DNA of 64,000 nucleotides from Argentina anserina (Eukaryota; Streptophyta; Magnoliopsida; Rosales; Rosaceae), in the NCBI RefSeq assembly GCF_933775445.1, contig NW_026089475.1:167064-231063 (forward strand), written 5' to 3'. Made by a program: the position numbers and the translations under genes. The notes beneath the pieces were generated by a model. That model was not told the origin of the DNA. It made no database searches and was given only the letters and a program-made list of their open reading frames with translations. The stretch's first letter is position 1. Each line of letters begins with the position of its first letter. Of this stretch, positions 21,705 to 33,614 are shown one piece after another.

Positions 21705-21983
21705 ATGTCATATTACATTCAATCAACTCTCACATGTTCATACCAAATCCACATTATCAATGAAACTTACAATTCAATTCTTATGAAATGCAAAACCATC
21801 ATCTATGCATTTAGAGACATAATCATCCTAGACTTTAGGGGCATCCTAAGACTCAAAACAACACATTTTTTTTTCGATTTTTCAAACATTTTTTCGATTT
21901 TGTTCTTTCTTTTTTCGTTTTATATCATGAAATCAAAGCAAAAATCAGCAAACAATGATCATGCAACCCTACCCCACACTTAG
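21705..21983 (+). other. Antisense reading frame A in element 2
   Basis: A 92-codon frame antisense to the element, counterpart of 13948-14223 in element 1, with closely similar sequence outside a T-rich segment. No domain recognised. Confidence 0.3.
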
Positions 21984-22194
21984 AAAATTACATTGTCCTC
22001 AATGTAAGCTCAATAATCAGAATGTAATTCATAAGTATAGACTAAGATCACACATCAATACATATACAATTCAACCATAAGAGTGAAGGGATAAGAAAAT
22101 GAAAACTCCCGTAGACGACTCCTCCACAGGTACGGTTGAAATGGGTTGCCTCCCATGCATCGCTTAACTTTTATAGTCCTTTAGCCTAGACTCT

Positions 22195-22667
22195 GTACTT
22201 CTTTTTAAGTTGTAGGCGATGCCACTTGGAGTTGTACACCTCCAAATTTGTGCCACTTTGACAATCAAATCTCAATGCATGTTCACTCCACTCTTACACT
22301 GTATTGCATCACGAAAAAGAACGTTAGAAGAGTGAGAGATGGGAACTCAAAGAATAAGTTAATGATTAAGTTAAAGTTAGTATGAGTTAGATTAATTGCA
22401 AATAATGAATCAAAAGTTAGAGTGTGGTGGAACTCCGCTTCTTGCAACACTTGTCGTCCTTCCCAAGTCATTGAGAGCTTCAATCAACTGTTAACAATAG
22501 AATTCTCCAACTCTTTCTTAAAATCCCTATCTGGCAACTAAGGTATACAAAGACACACAAAATGTTAGTGATCAAGTATAAAATGAAATAAAAGAAATGT
22601 TAGCAATTGAATACAAATATAGTTAAACTTAAAGACAATTTTTTTTTCTTTTTGTTTCGAAATCTAC
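22195..22667 (-). other. Unrelated segment replacing gag-pol in element 2
   Basis: About 470 bp with no counterpart in element 1. It lies between the end of the shared leader (near 22668) and the start of the shared 3' region (near 22194). On the minus strand it holds a 66-codon frame (22283-22483) with no recognised domain, and a small inverted repeat TTGGAG/CTCCAA. It may be captured sequence or a remnant from another family member. Confidence 0.6.
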
Positions 22668-23550
22668 AAATGTATGAGTAATACTAAGTCTAATTGATTT
22701 TATTCACACACAATCCTAAAATTTAAGGTACGTGGAGCAGAGGAGCTAACTGTGCAATGGACTGAAACAGCCCCCGGTAAGGGTCTTGCTTTATCCGATA
22801 TACCTTAAAAATTAGAATATTATTTTTTGTTGAAACTATATACATCTATTTATACAAAGTTATTTTCTAAGTTATAAAGCGAGGTGGACGTTCGGCCTAA
22901 GTACGTCGTCTAGACACAAGCTCATTCCTTTGTTTCAGAAGGCTGGATAGCTAGAATCAGAGATAGTCACAAGGCAGAACTCATTTGTTGGACACCACGG
23001 GGGCCACAACCTCGAAAGGATGTTTTCCCAATCGACTCCATCACCGAGATGTATGTCAGTCTATGGGCCTCTGAGATCCAATTTTGTAAACCTTGAACCA
23101 GGGTAATGAAAATAGCAAGCCCCTTACTCAGCTCGGAATAACTTTGTGTGTTAGACTGCTCGCAAAGTGTTAATAAAAGCCGCCCTCAACCCCAAGTGAT
23201 CTTTGCAAGGTACAAATGGAGGGTTAAGGCTAATATTAACAAAATGGACTTTACCTATTCCGTTCACCTTATAACTTACAATAAACTAAGCATAAATAAA
23301 CATTTAGCTTCCTTAAAAAATATAACTAAGTGTAACGAGTATCCTATATGCATACTACAACAACAATATAACAAATAACAACTTAATATACACAATAAAA
23401 AATTTTCGTTCTATAAAAGTTTTTTTTTCTTTCGGAGTTACTGTTCACAGAAGCACTATTTACGATTACTATTCACAGAAACAAAATACAATTATACAAT
23501 TCACAATATAACACAATAGTAACACTTCAAAGCATTGAGAATTAATCAAT
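22668..23550 (-). other. Leader of element 2
   Basis: Homologous to the leader of element 1 downstream of the primer site, for example around 23130-23250 versus 7380-7500. It lacks the 30-A run and carries only one, diverged, copy of the 34-bp repeat (about 23140-23175). No coding frame is convincing. Confidence 0.75.
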
Positions 23551-23568
23551 TCCCCGGCAACGGCGCCA
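23551..23568 (-). other. Primer binding site, tRNA-Asp, element 2
   Basis: Minus-strand TGGCGCCGTTGCCGGGGA, three bases from the 5' LTR end, identical to element 1. It fixes the orientation of the element and marks 23572-25401 as its 5' LTR. Confidence 0.95.
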
Positions 23569-23571
23569 AAA

Positions 23572-25401
23572 TGATAGAGCGTTCGGTTAGAACGTCTATA
23601 AAATACCCTGTAAAACATCATCGTTAGTATAGAATAAGCAGGGATCGTTCAGTCCGGGGAATCAAAAGGGCCTCAACACTTATCATGTTATTGGGAGATT
23701 TGAGTTGGATTCTAAAACTACAACTTAAAATAAATCCTAAATTACTTATATACAATTGATCAACCATTCATCACATAAACAAAACACGAATTTCACTCAA
23801 GAAACATGTATGACACGCATAGAACAACATATAGGCAGCAAGTATTTTCGATTCTTCTTAAGTCTATTTCAATTCCAATTCTAATTAGAGTCCGAAGCGG
23901 TTCATCTAATCGTTAAGACTTCTTAATTATTTAGAATCAACGAAGCGTTCAATTCTAAACATATGCTAAAGATAGTTCAACATAACGAAGCGTCTAGTTA
24001 AACAACAAAGTAGCACATAAGCACATTAAGTCGAATTGGAGACATGTTACACAAGCATGGCGTCACTCATCTTGATTAAACATGCAAATTCCTAGAACTA
24101 TCACAGCCCTATATAAGTATCCATAATTGAAACACGAAGCGCATATTCAATCAATGAACACTTTGGTGAATGAAATCGCAACCTTAGGAGAACCATGGCC
24201 TTGGCTTCCTCAAGCATTGATTTAGATGTACAAGTTCAAGGAACAAATCGAAATAAAACCTAAAAACAATTCGGAAACCTACTGCCCATAATCATCTAAC
24301 ACGTCAAACATACATATTTCAATGAATTCATACAATCAAAACATAAAACCAAAGAAGTCTGAATTTATGTTCTTCATATATAAAACCGAAAATCACATCC
24401 AAGAATTCATACAATGAAATCGAAAATTGCAGAAAACCAAAAGAAAAATTACAAGACATGGATGAATCACACTTTAGAAACCTTCTAGGATTCGGCAAGA
24501 ATGGATTCGGATTTGGATGAGGAGGAAGATGAGCACGGTTTTGTGGTGATGGATGAAGATTTTGTGGCTTGAATTTTCTGGATGTGTTTGGGTAGCAATT
24601 CGGCTGTGTTTATGGGAGAATGGAGATGGTGAATTGTGAGGGAGGCCATGACTTTTATAGAGGAAGGAGGAGAGGAGAGGCTGCTAGGGTTTTGAATGGG
24701 CTGATCCATGTATGCACGGCTGGGATTTCTTCTTTTTAATTAGATCTAATGGCTGCCCTTCTTTTCCTTGTAGAACAAGCTCTTATCTCCTTGTTTCTCT
24801 AGGGTTAGCATGGCATGGGCTGGGCTCCTTCTCCTTGGCTGATTTGGATAGCATGGCAAGAACTTCTTCTCCTTGAATTATCTCTTCAAATCTGAAAATA
24901 AGAAAAGAAAATCAATAGTAAGAGATAATACATTTCGAAAATCATGTCCTAATCTAGATATTTGTTTTCTTAAAAAGACACATGTAATAGATGAACTCAA
25001 CTAGATTAGGAAAGTTTCTAATTTGCAAAAAGGAAACTTACTAGAATAAGTAAGTTACTAGAACAAGGAAGTTCATTTAGGAAAGTTTCGTGATAAGAGT
25101 TTGAGTTCAAGTAGGACTTTCCAAAATGGTACGTTTCCTAGTTTAACAAGGATTCCTAATGCAAGAATAACTCTCAAGATATCGCCAATGCGACCAAAAC
25201 GTAGAAAGATGAAGACTCCTAATTCAACTAGGACTCTAGACCAATTCTTCGTTTTTAACTCGTTTAAGCACAAAGACACATCCAATACCATCCTAGACTC
25301 CTATTGTGACTCAATGACTCTATGCTACAATAATAAGGGCTAAGTAAAGTACGAATGGAGGTAAAAACATGTTAAGAACGTCGCACAAAGTGCTCCTATC
25401 A
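23572..25401 (-). repeat. 5' LTR of element 2
   Basis: 1,830 bp with full TGATAG/CTATCA ends. Relative to the partner LTR it has lost 36 bp at about 25232, between two copies of AACTAGG. It carries the TATA box on the minus strand at 24653-24659. Confidence 0.94.
24653..24659 (-). promoter_or_regulatory. LTR TATA box, element 2 (5' LTR)
   Basis: Minus-strand TATAAAA in the 5' LTR, the candidate core promoter for the genomic RNA of element 2. Confidence 0.6.
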
Positions 25402-25406
25402 GTAAA
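25402..25406. repeat. Target site duplication, right copy, element 2
   Basis: GTAAA after CTATCA, identical to 18548-18552; the satellite continues in phase as GTAAAGATACACAATTGG. Confidence 0.93.
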
Positions 25407-28052
25407 GATACACAATTGGAATAGTAAAGATACGCAAACGATCTAAAGATACTCAGTTTGAAAGAAACGCACTCCCACACTTGCAAAACTCCCAAATACA
25501 ATAGAAACTCGCATCAGAAGCCATACAGAAAGATACTTAAACGAGAAATGAAAAGATACACAATTGGAATAGTAAAGATATGCAAACGATGTAAAAATAC
25601 ACAATTGGAATAGTAAAGATACGCAAACGATGTAAAGATACTCAGTTTGAAAGAAACACACTCCCACACTTGCAAAACTCTCAAATTCAATAGAAACTCG
25701 CATCAGAAGCCTTACAGAAAGATACTCAAACGAGAAATGAAAACATACACAATTGGAATAGTAAAGATACGCAAACGATGTAAAGATACTCAGTTTGAAA
25801 GAAACACACTCCCACACTTGCAAAACTCTCAAATACAATAGAAACTCGCATCAGAAGCCTTACAGAAAGATACTCTTACGAGAAATGAAAAGATACACAA
25901 TTGGAATAGTAAAGATACGCAAACGATGTAAAGATACTCAGTTTGAAAGAAACACACTCCCACACTTGCAAAACTCTCAAATTCAATAGAAACTCGCATC
26001 AGAAAGCCTTACAGAAAGATACTCAAACGAGAAATGAAAAGATACACAATTGGAATAGTAAAGATACGCAAACGATGTAAAGATACACAATTGGAATAGT
26101 AAAGATACGCAAACGATGTAAAGATACTCAGTTTGAAAGAAACACACTCCCACACTTTCAAAACTCTCAAATTCAATAGAAACTCGCATCAGAAAGCCTT
26201 ACAGAAAGATACTCAAACGTGAAATGAAAAGATACACAATTGGAATAGTAAATATACGCAAACGATGTAAAGATACTCAGTTTGAAAGAAACACACTCCC
26301 ACACTTGCAAAACTCTCAAATACAATAGAAACTCGCATCAGAAGCCTTACAGAAAGATACTTAAACGAGAAATGAAAAGATACACAATTGGAATAGTAAA
26401 GATACGCAAACGATGTAAAGATACACAATTGGAATAGTAAAGATACGCAAACGATGTAAAGATACTCAGTTTGAAAGAAACACACTCCCACACTTGCAAA
26501 ACTCTCAAATTCAATAGAAACTCGCATCAGAAAGCCTTACAAAAAGATACTCAAACGAGAAATGAAAAGATACACAATTGGAATAGTAAAGATACGCAAA
26601 CGATGTAAAGATACACAATTGGAATAGTAAAGATACGCAAACGATCTAAAGATACTCAGTTTGAAAGAAACACACTCCCACACTTGCAAAACTCTCAAAT
26701 ACAATAGAAACTCGCATCAGAAGCCATACAGAAAGATACTTAAACGAGAAATGAAAAGATACACAATTGGAATAGTAAAGATATGCAAACGATGTAAAGA
26801 TACACAATTGGAATAGTAAAGATACGCAAACGATGTAAAGATACTCAGTTTGAAAGAAACACACTCCCACACTTGCAAAACTCTCAAATTCAATAGAAAC
26901 TCGCATCAGAAGCCTTACAGAAAGATACTCTTACGAGAAATGAAAAGATACACAATTGGAATAGTAAAGATACGCAAACGATGTAAAGATACACAATTGG
27001 AATAGTAAAGATACGCAAACGATGTAAAGATACTCAATTTGAAAGAAACACACTCCCACACTTGCAAAACTCTCAAATTCAATAGAAACTGGCATCAGAA
27101 AGCCTTACAGAAAGATACTCAAATGAGAAATGAAAAGATACACAATTGGAATAGTAAAGATACGCAAACGATGTAAAGATACACAATTGGAATAGTAAAG
27201 ATACGCAAACGATGTAAAGATACACAATTGGAATAGTAAAGATACGCAAACGATGTAAAGATAGTCAGTTTGAAAGAAACACACTCCCACACTTGCAAAA
27301 CTCTCAAATTCAATAGAAACTCGCATCAGAAAGCCTTACAGAAAGATACTCAAACGAGAAATGAAAAGATACACAATTGGAATAGTAAAGATACGCAAAC
27401 GATGTAAAGATACACAATTGGAATAGTAAAGATACGTAAACGATGTAAAGATACTCAGTTTGAAAGAAACACACTCCCACACTTGCAAAACTCTCAAAGA
27501 CAACAGAAACTCGCATAAGAAGCCTTACAGAAAGATACTCAAACGAGAAATGAAAAGATACACAATTGGAATAGTAAAGATACGCAAACGATGTAAAGAT
27601 ACACAATTGGAATAGTAAAGATACGCAAACGATGTAAAGATACTCAGTTTGAAAGAAACACACTCCCACACTTGCAAAACTCTCAAATACAATAGAAACT
27701 CGCATCAGAAGCCTTACAGAAAGATACTCTTACGAGAAATGAAAAGATACACAATTGGAATAGTAAAGATACGCAAACGATGTAAAGATACACAATTGGA
27801 ATAGTAAAGATACGTAAACGATGTAAAGATACTCAGTTTGAAAGAAACACACTCCCACACTTGCAAAACTCTCAAATTCAATAGAAACTCACATCAGAAA
27901 GCCTTACAGAAAGACACTGAAACGAGAAATGAAAAGATACACAATTGGAATAGTAAAGATACGCAAACGATGTAAAGATACTCAGTTTGAAAGAAACACA
28001 CTCCCACACTTGCAAAACTCTCAAATTCAATAGAAACTCGCATCAGAAAGCC

Positions 28053-31000
28053 TTACAGAAAGATACTCAAACGAGAAATGAAAAGATACATAATTGGAAT
28101 AGTAAAGATACGCACACGATGTAAAGATAAACAATTGGAATAGTAAAGATACGCAAACGATGTAAAGATAAACAATTGGAATAGTAAAGATACGCAAACG
28201 ATGTAAAGATACTCAGTTTGAAAGAAACACACTCCCACACTTGCAAAACTCTCAAATTCAATAGAAACTCGCATCAGAAGCCTTACAGAAAGATACTCTT
28301 ACGAGAAATGAAAAGATACACAATTGGAATAGTAAAGATACGCAAACGATGTAAAGATACTCAGTTTGAAAGAAACACACTCCCACACTTGCAAAACTCT
28401 CAAATTCAATAGAAACTCGCATCAGAAGCCTTACAGAAAGATACTCTTACGAGAAATGAAAAGATACACAATTGGAATAGTAAAGATACGCAAACGATGT
28501 AAAGATACTCAGTTTGAAAGAAACACACTCCCACACTTGCAAAACTCTTAAATTCAATAGAAACTCGCATCAGAAAGCCTTACAGAAAGATACTCAAACG
28601 AGAAATGAAAAGATACACAATTGGAATAGTAAAGATACGCAAACGATGTAAAGATACACAATTGGAATAGTAAAGATACGCAAACGATGTAAAGATACAC
28701 AATTGGAATAGTAAAGATACGCAAACGATGTAAAGATACTCAGTTTGAAAGAAACACACTCCCACACTTGCAAAACTCTCAAATTCAATAGAAACTCGCA
28801 TCAGAAAGCCTTACAGAAAGATACTCAAACGTGAAATGAAAAGATACACAATTGGAATAGTAAATATACGCAAACGATGTAAAGATACTCAGTTTGAAAG
28901 AAACACACTCCCACACTTGCAAAACTCTCAAATACAATAGAAACTCGCATCAGAAGCCTTACAGAAAGATACTTAAACGAGAAATGAAAAGATACACAAT
29001 TGGAATAGTAAAGATACGCAAACGATGTAAAGATACACAATTGGAATAGTAAAGATACGCAAACGATGTAAAGATACTCAGTTTGAAAGAAACACACTCC
29101 CACACTTGCAAAACTCTCAAATTCAATAGAAACTCGCATCAGAAAGCCTTACAAAAAGATACTCAAACGAGAAATGAAAAGATACACAATTGGAATAGTA
29201 AAGATACGCAAACGATGTAAAGATACACAATTGGAATAGTAAAGATACGCAAACGATCTAAATATACTCAGTTTGAAAGAAACACACTCCCACACTTGCA
29301 AAACTCTCAAATACAATAGAAACTCGCATCAGAAGCCATACAGAAAGATACTTAAACGAGAAATGAAAAGATACACAATTGGAATAGTAAAGATACGCAA
29401 ACGATGTAAAGATACACAATTGGGATTGTAAAGATACGCAAACGATGTAAAGATACACAATTGGAATAGTAAAGATACGCAAACGATGTAAAGATACTCA
29501 GTTTGAAAGAAACACACTCCCACACTTGCAAAACTCTCAAATTCAATAGAAACTCGCATCAGAAAGCCTTACAGAAAGACACTGAAACGAGAAATGAAAA
29601 GATACACAATTGGAATAGTAAAGATACGCAAACGATGTAAAGATACACAATTGGAATAGTAAAGATACGCAAACGATGTAAAGATACTCAGTTTGAAAGA
29701 AACACACTCCCACACTTGCAAAACTCTCAAATACAATAGAAACTCGCATCAGAAGCCTTACAGAAAGATACTCTTACGAGAAATGAAAAGATACACAATT
29801 GGAATAGTAAAGATACGCAAACGATGTAAAGATACTCAGTTTGAAAGAAACACACTCCCACACTTTCAAAACTCTCAAATTCAATAGAAACTCGCATCAG
29901 AAAGCCTTACAGAAAGATACTCAAACGAGAAATGAAAAGATACACAATTGGAATAGTAAAGATACGCAAACGATGTAAAGATACACAATTGGAATAGTAA
30001 AGATACGCAAACGATGTAAAGATACACAATTGGGATAGTAAAGATACGCAAACGATGTAAAGATACTCAGTTTGAAAGAAACACACTCCCACACTTGCAA
30101 AACTCTCAAATTCAATAGAAACTCGCATCAGAAAGCCTTACAGAAAGATACTCAAACGTGAAATGAAAAGATACACAATTGGAATAGTAAATATACGCAA
30201 ACGATGTAAAGATACTCAGTTTGAAAGAAACACACTCCCACACTTGCAAAACTCTCAAATACAATAGAAACTCGCATGAGAAGCCTTACAGAAAGATACT
30301 TAAACGAGAAATGAAAAGATACACAATTGGAATAGTAAAGATACGCAAACGATGTAAAGATACTCAGTTTGAAAGAAACACACTCCCACACTTGCAAAAC
30401 TCTCAAATTCAATAGAAACTCGCATCAGAAAGGCTTACAGAAAGATACTCAAACGAGAAATGAAAAGATACATAATTGGAATAGTAAAGATACGCACACG
30501 ATGTAAAGATAAACAATTGGAATAGTAAAGATACGCAAACGATGTAAAGATAAACAATTGGAATAGTAAAGATACGCAAACGATGTAAAGATACTCAGTT
30601 TGAAAGAAACACACTCCCACACTTGCAAAACTCTCAAATTCAATAGAAACTCGCATCAGAAGCCTTACAGAAAGATACTCTTACGAGAAATGAAAAGATA
30701 CACAATTGGAATAGTAAAGATACGCAAACGATGTAAAGATACTCAGTTTGAAAGAAACACACTCCCACACTTGCAAAACTCTCAAATTCAATAGAAACTC
30801 GCATCAGAAGCCTTACAGAAAGATACTCTTACGAGAAATGAAAAGATACACAATTGGAATAGTAAAGATACGCAAACGATGTAAAGATACTCAGTTTGAA
30901 AGAAACACACTCCCACACTTGCAAAACTCTTAAATTCAATAGAAACTCGCATCAGAAAGCCTTACAGAAAGATACTCAAACGAGAAATGAAAAGATACAC

Positions 31001-32816
31001 AATTGGAATAGTAAAGATACGCAAACGATGTAAAGATACACAATTGGAATAGTAAAGATACGCAAACGATGTAAAGATACACAATTGGAATAGTAAAGAT
31101 ACGCAAACGATGTAAAGATACTCAGTTTGAAAGAAACACACTCCCACACTTGCAAAACTCTCAAATTCAATAGAAACTCGCATCAGAAAGCCTTACAGAA
31201 AGATACTCAAACGTGAAATGAAAAGATACACAATTGGAATAGTAAATATACGCAAACGATGTAAAGATACTCAGTTTGAAAGAAACACACTCCCACACTT
31301 GCAAAACTCTCAAATACAATAGAAACTCGCATCAGAAGCCTTACAGAAAGATACTTAAACGAGAAATGAAAAGATACACAATTGGAATAGTAAAGATACG
31401 GAAACGATGTAAAGATACACAATTGGAATAGTAAAGATACGCAAACGATGTAAAGATACTCAGTTTGAAAGAAACACACTCCCACACTTGCAAAACTCTC
31501 AAATTCAATAGAAACTCGCATCAGAAAGCCTTACAAAAAGATACTCAAACGAGAAATGAAAAGATACACAATTGGAATAGTAAAGATACGCAAACGATGT
31601 AAAGATACACAATTGGAATAGTAAAGATACGCAAACGATCTAAAGATACTCAGTTTGAAAGAAACACACTCCCACACTTGCAAAACTCTCAAATACAATA
31701 GAAACTCGCATCAGAAGCCATACAGAAAGATACTTAAACGAGAAATGAAAAGATACACAATTGGAATAGTAAAGATACGCAAACGATGTAAAGATACACA
31801 ATTGGGATTGTAAAGATACGCAAACGATGTAAAGATACACAATTGGAATAGTAAAGATACGCAAACGATGTAAAGATACTCAGTTTGAAAGAAACACACT
31901 CCCACACTTGCAAAACTCTCAAATTCAATAGAAACTCGCATCAGAAAGCCTTACAGAAAGACACTGAAACGAGAAATGAAAAGATACACAATTGGAATAG
32001 TAAAGATACGCAAACGATGTAAAGATACACAATTGGAATAGTAAAGATACGCAAACGATGTAAAGATACTCAGTTTGAAAGAAACACACTCCCACACTTG
32101 CAAAACTCTCAAATACAATAGAAACTCGCATCAAAAGCCTTACAGAAAGATACTCTTACGAGAAATGAAAAGATACACAATTGGAATAGTAAAGATACGC
32201 AAACGATGTAAAGATACTCAGTTTGAAAGAAACACACTCCCACACTTTCAAAACTCTCAAATTCAATAGAAACTCGCATCAGAAAGCCTTACAGAAAGAT
32301 ACTCAAACGAGAAATGAAAAGATACACAATTGGAATAGTAAAGATACGCAAACGATGTAAAGATACACAATTGGAATAGTAAAGATACGCAAACGATGTA
32401 AAGATACACAATTGGGATAGTAAAGATACGCAAACGATGTAAAGATACTCAGTTTGAAAGAAACACACTCCCACACTTGCAAAACTCTCAAATTCAATAG
32501 AAACTCGCATCAGAAAGCCTTACAGAAAGATACTCAAACGTGAAATGAAAAGATACACAATTGGAATAGTAAATATACGCAAACGATGTAAAGATACTCA
32601 GTTTGAAAGAAACACACTCCCACACTTGCAAAACTCTCAAATACAATAGAAACTCGCATGAGAAGCCTTACAGAAAGATACTTAAACGAGAAATGAAAAG
32701 ATACACAATTGGAATAGTAAAGATACGCAAACGATGTAAAGATACACAATTGGAATAGTAAAGATACGCAAACGATGTAAAGATACTCAGTTTGAAAGAA
32801 ACACACTCCCACACTT
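28053..32816. repeat. 2,382-bp higher-order repeat, two copies
   Basis: 28053-30434 and 30435-32816 share unit order and rare variants at a constant 2,382-bp offset: GATACATAATTGG (28086 and 30468), GCACACGATG, GATAAACAATTGG, and TTGGGATTG (about 29422 and 31804). Differences are single bases, and the first copy has one 41-bp module fewer near 30300-30400. A related inner offset of 1,327 bp also occurs. Confidence 0.85.
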
Positions 32817-33614
32817 GCAAAACTCTCAAATTCAATAGAAACTCGCATCAGAAAGCCTTACAAAAAGATACTCAAACGAGAAATGAAAAGATACACAATT
32901 GGAATAGTAAAGATACGCAAACGATGTAAAGATACACAATTGGAATAGTAAAGATACACAAACGATCTAAAGATACTCAGTTTGAAAGAAACACACTCCC
33001 ACACTTGCAAAACTCTCAAATACAATAGAAACTCGCATCAGAAGCCATACAGAAAGATACTTAAACGAGAAATGAAAAGATACACAATTGGAATAGTAAA
33101 GATATGCAAACGATGTAAAGATACACAATTGGAATAGTAAAGATACGCAAACGATGTAAAGATACTCAGTTTGAAAGAAACACACTCCCACACTTGCAAA
33201 ACTCTCAAATTCAATAGAAACTCGCATCAGAAGCCTTACAGAAAGATACTCAAACGAGAAATGAAAAGATACACAATTGGAATAGTAAAGATACGCAAAT
33301 GATGTAAAGATACACAATTGGAATAGTAAAGATACGCAAACGATGTAAAGATACTCAGTTTGAAAGAAACACACTCCCACACTTGCAAAACTCTCAAATA
33401 CAATAGAAACTCGCATCAGAAGCCTTACAGAAAGATACTGTTACGAGAAATGAAAATATACACAATTGGAATAGTAAAGATACGCAAACGATGTAAAGAT
33501 ACACAATTGGAATAGTAAAGATACGCAAACGATGTAAAGATACTCAATTTGAAAGAAACACACTCCCACACTTGCAAAACTCTCAAATTCAATAGAAACT
33601 GGCATCAGAAAGCC

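Larger units (their letters stand above)
20420..22194 (-). other. 3' non-coding region of element 2
   Basis: About 1.8 kb homologous to 13736-15511 of element 1 in reverse. It keeps the ATGGGAGGCAACCCAT block (22141-22156) and two further AAGTGTGGGGT motifs (21245-21255 and 21971-21981) at almost the same distances from the LTR as in element 1 (850 versus 853 and 1,576 versus 1,576 bases). Homology starts just after the position of the pol stop in element 1. No sense coding frame is seen. Confidence 0.8.
18553..25401 (-). mobile_element. Element 2: non-autonomous (LARD-like) Athila derivative
   Basis: A 6,849-bp element on the minus strand with related LTRs at both ends, an identical tRNA-Asp primer site, and a perfect 5-bp target duplication. 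Its leader and 3' non-coding region align with those of element 1, but gag, protease, RT and integrase are entirely absent and about 470 bp of other sequence sits in their place (22195-22667). It therefore depends on proteins made elsewhere. The two LTRs differ by roughly ten substitutions and a 36-bp deletion, so it is older than element 1. The outer end of its 3' LTR is 15 bp short relative to its 5' LTR. Confidence 0.93.

Noticed and set aside
25647..25841. Plus-strand frames starting MKETHSHTCKTLK
   Set aside because: Same satellite sequence read on the other strand; present wherever one-module units of 148 bp occur.
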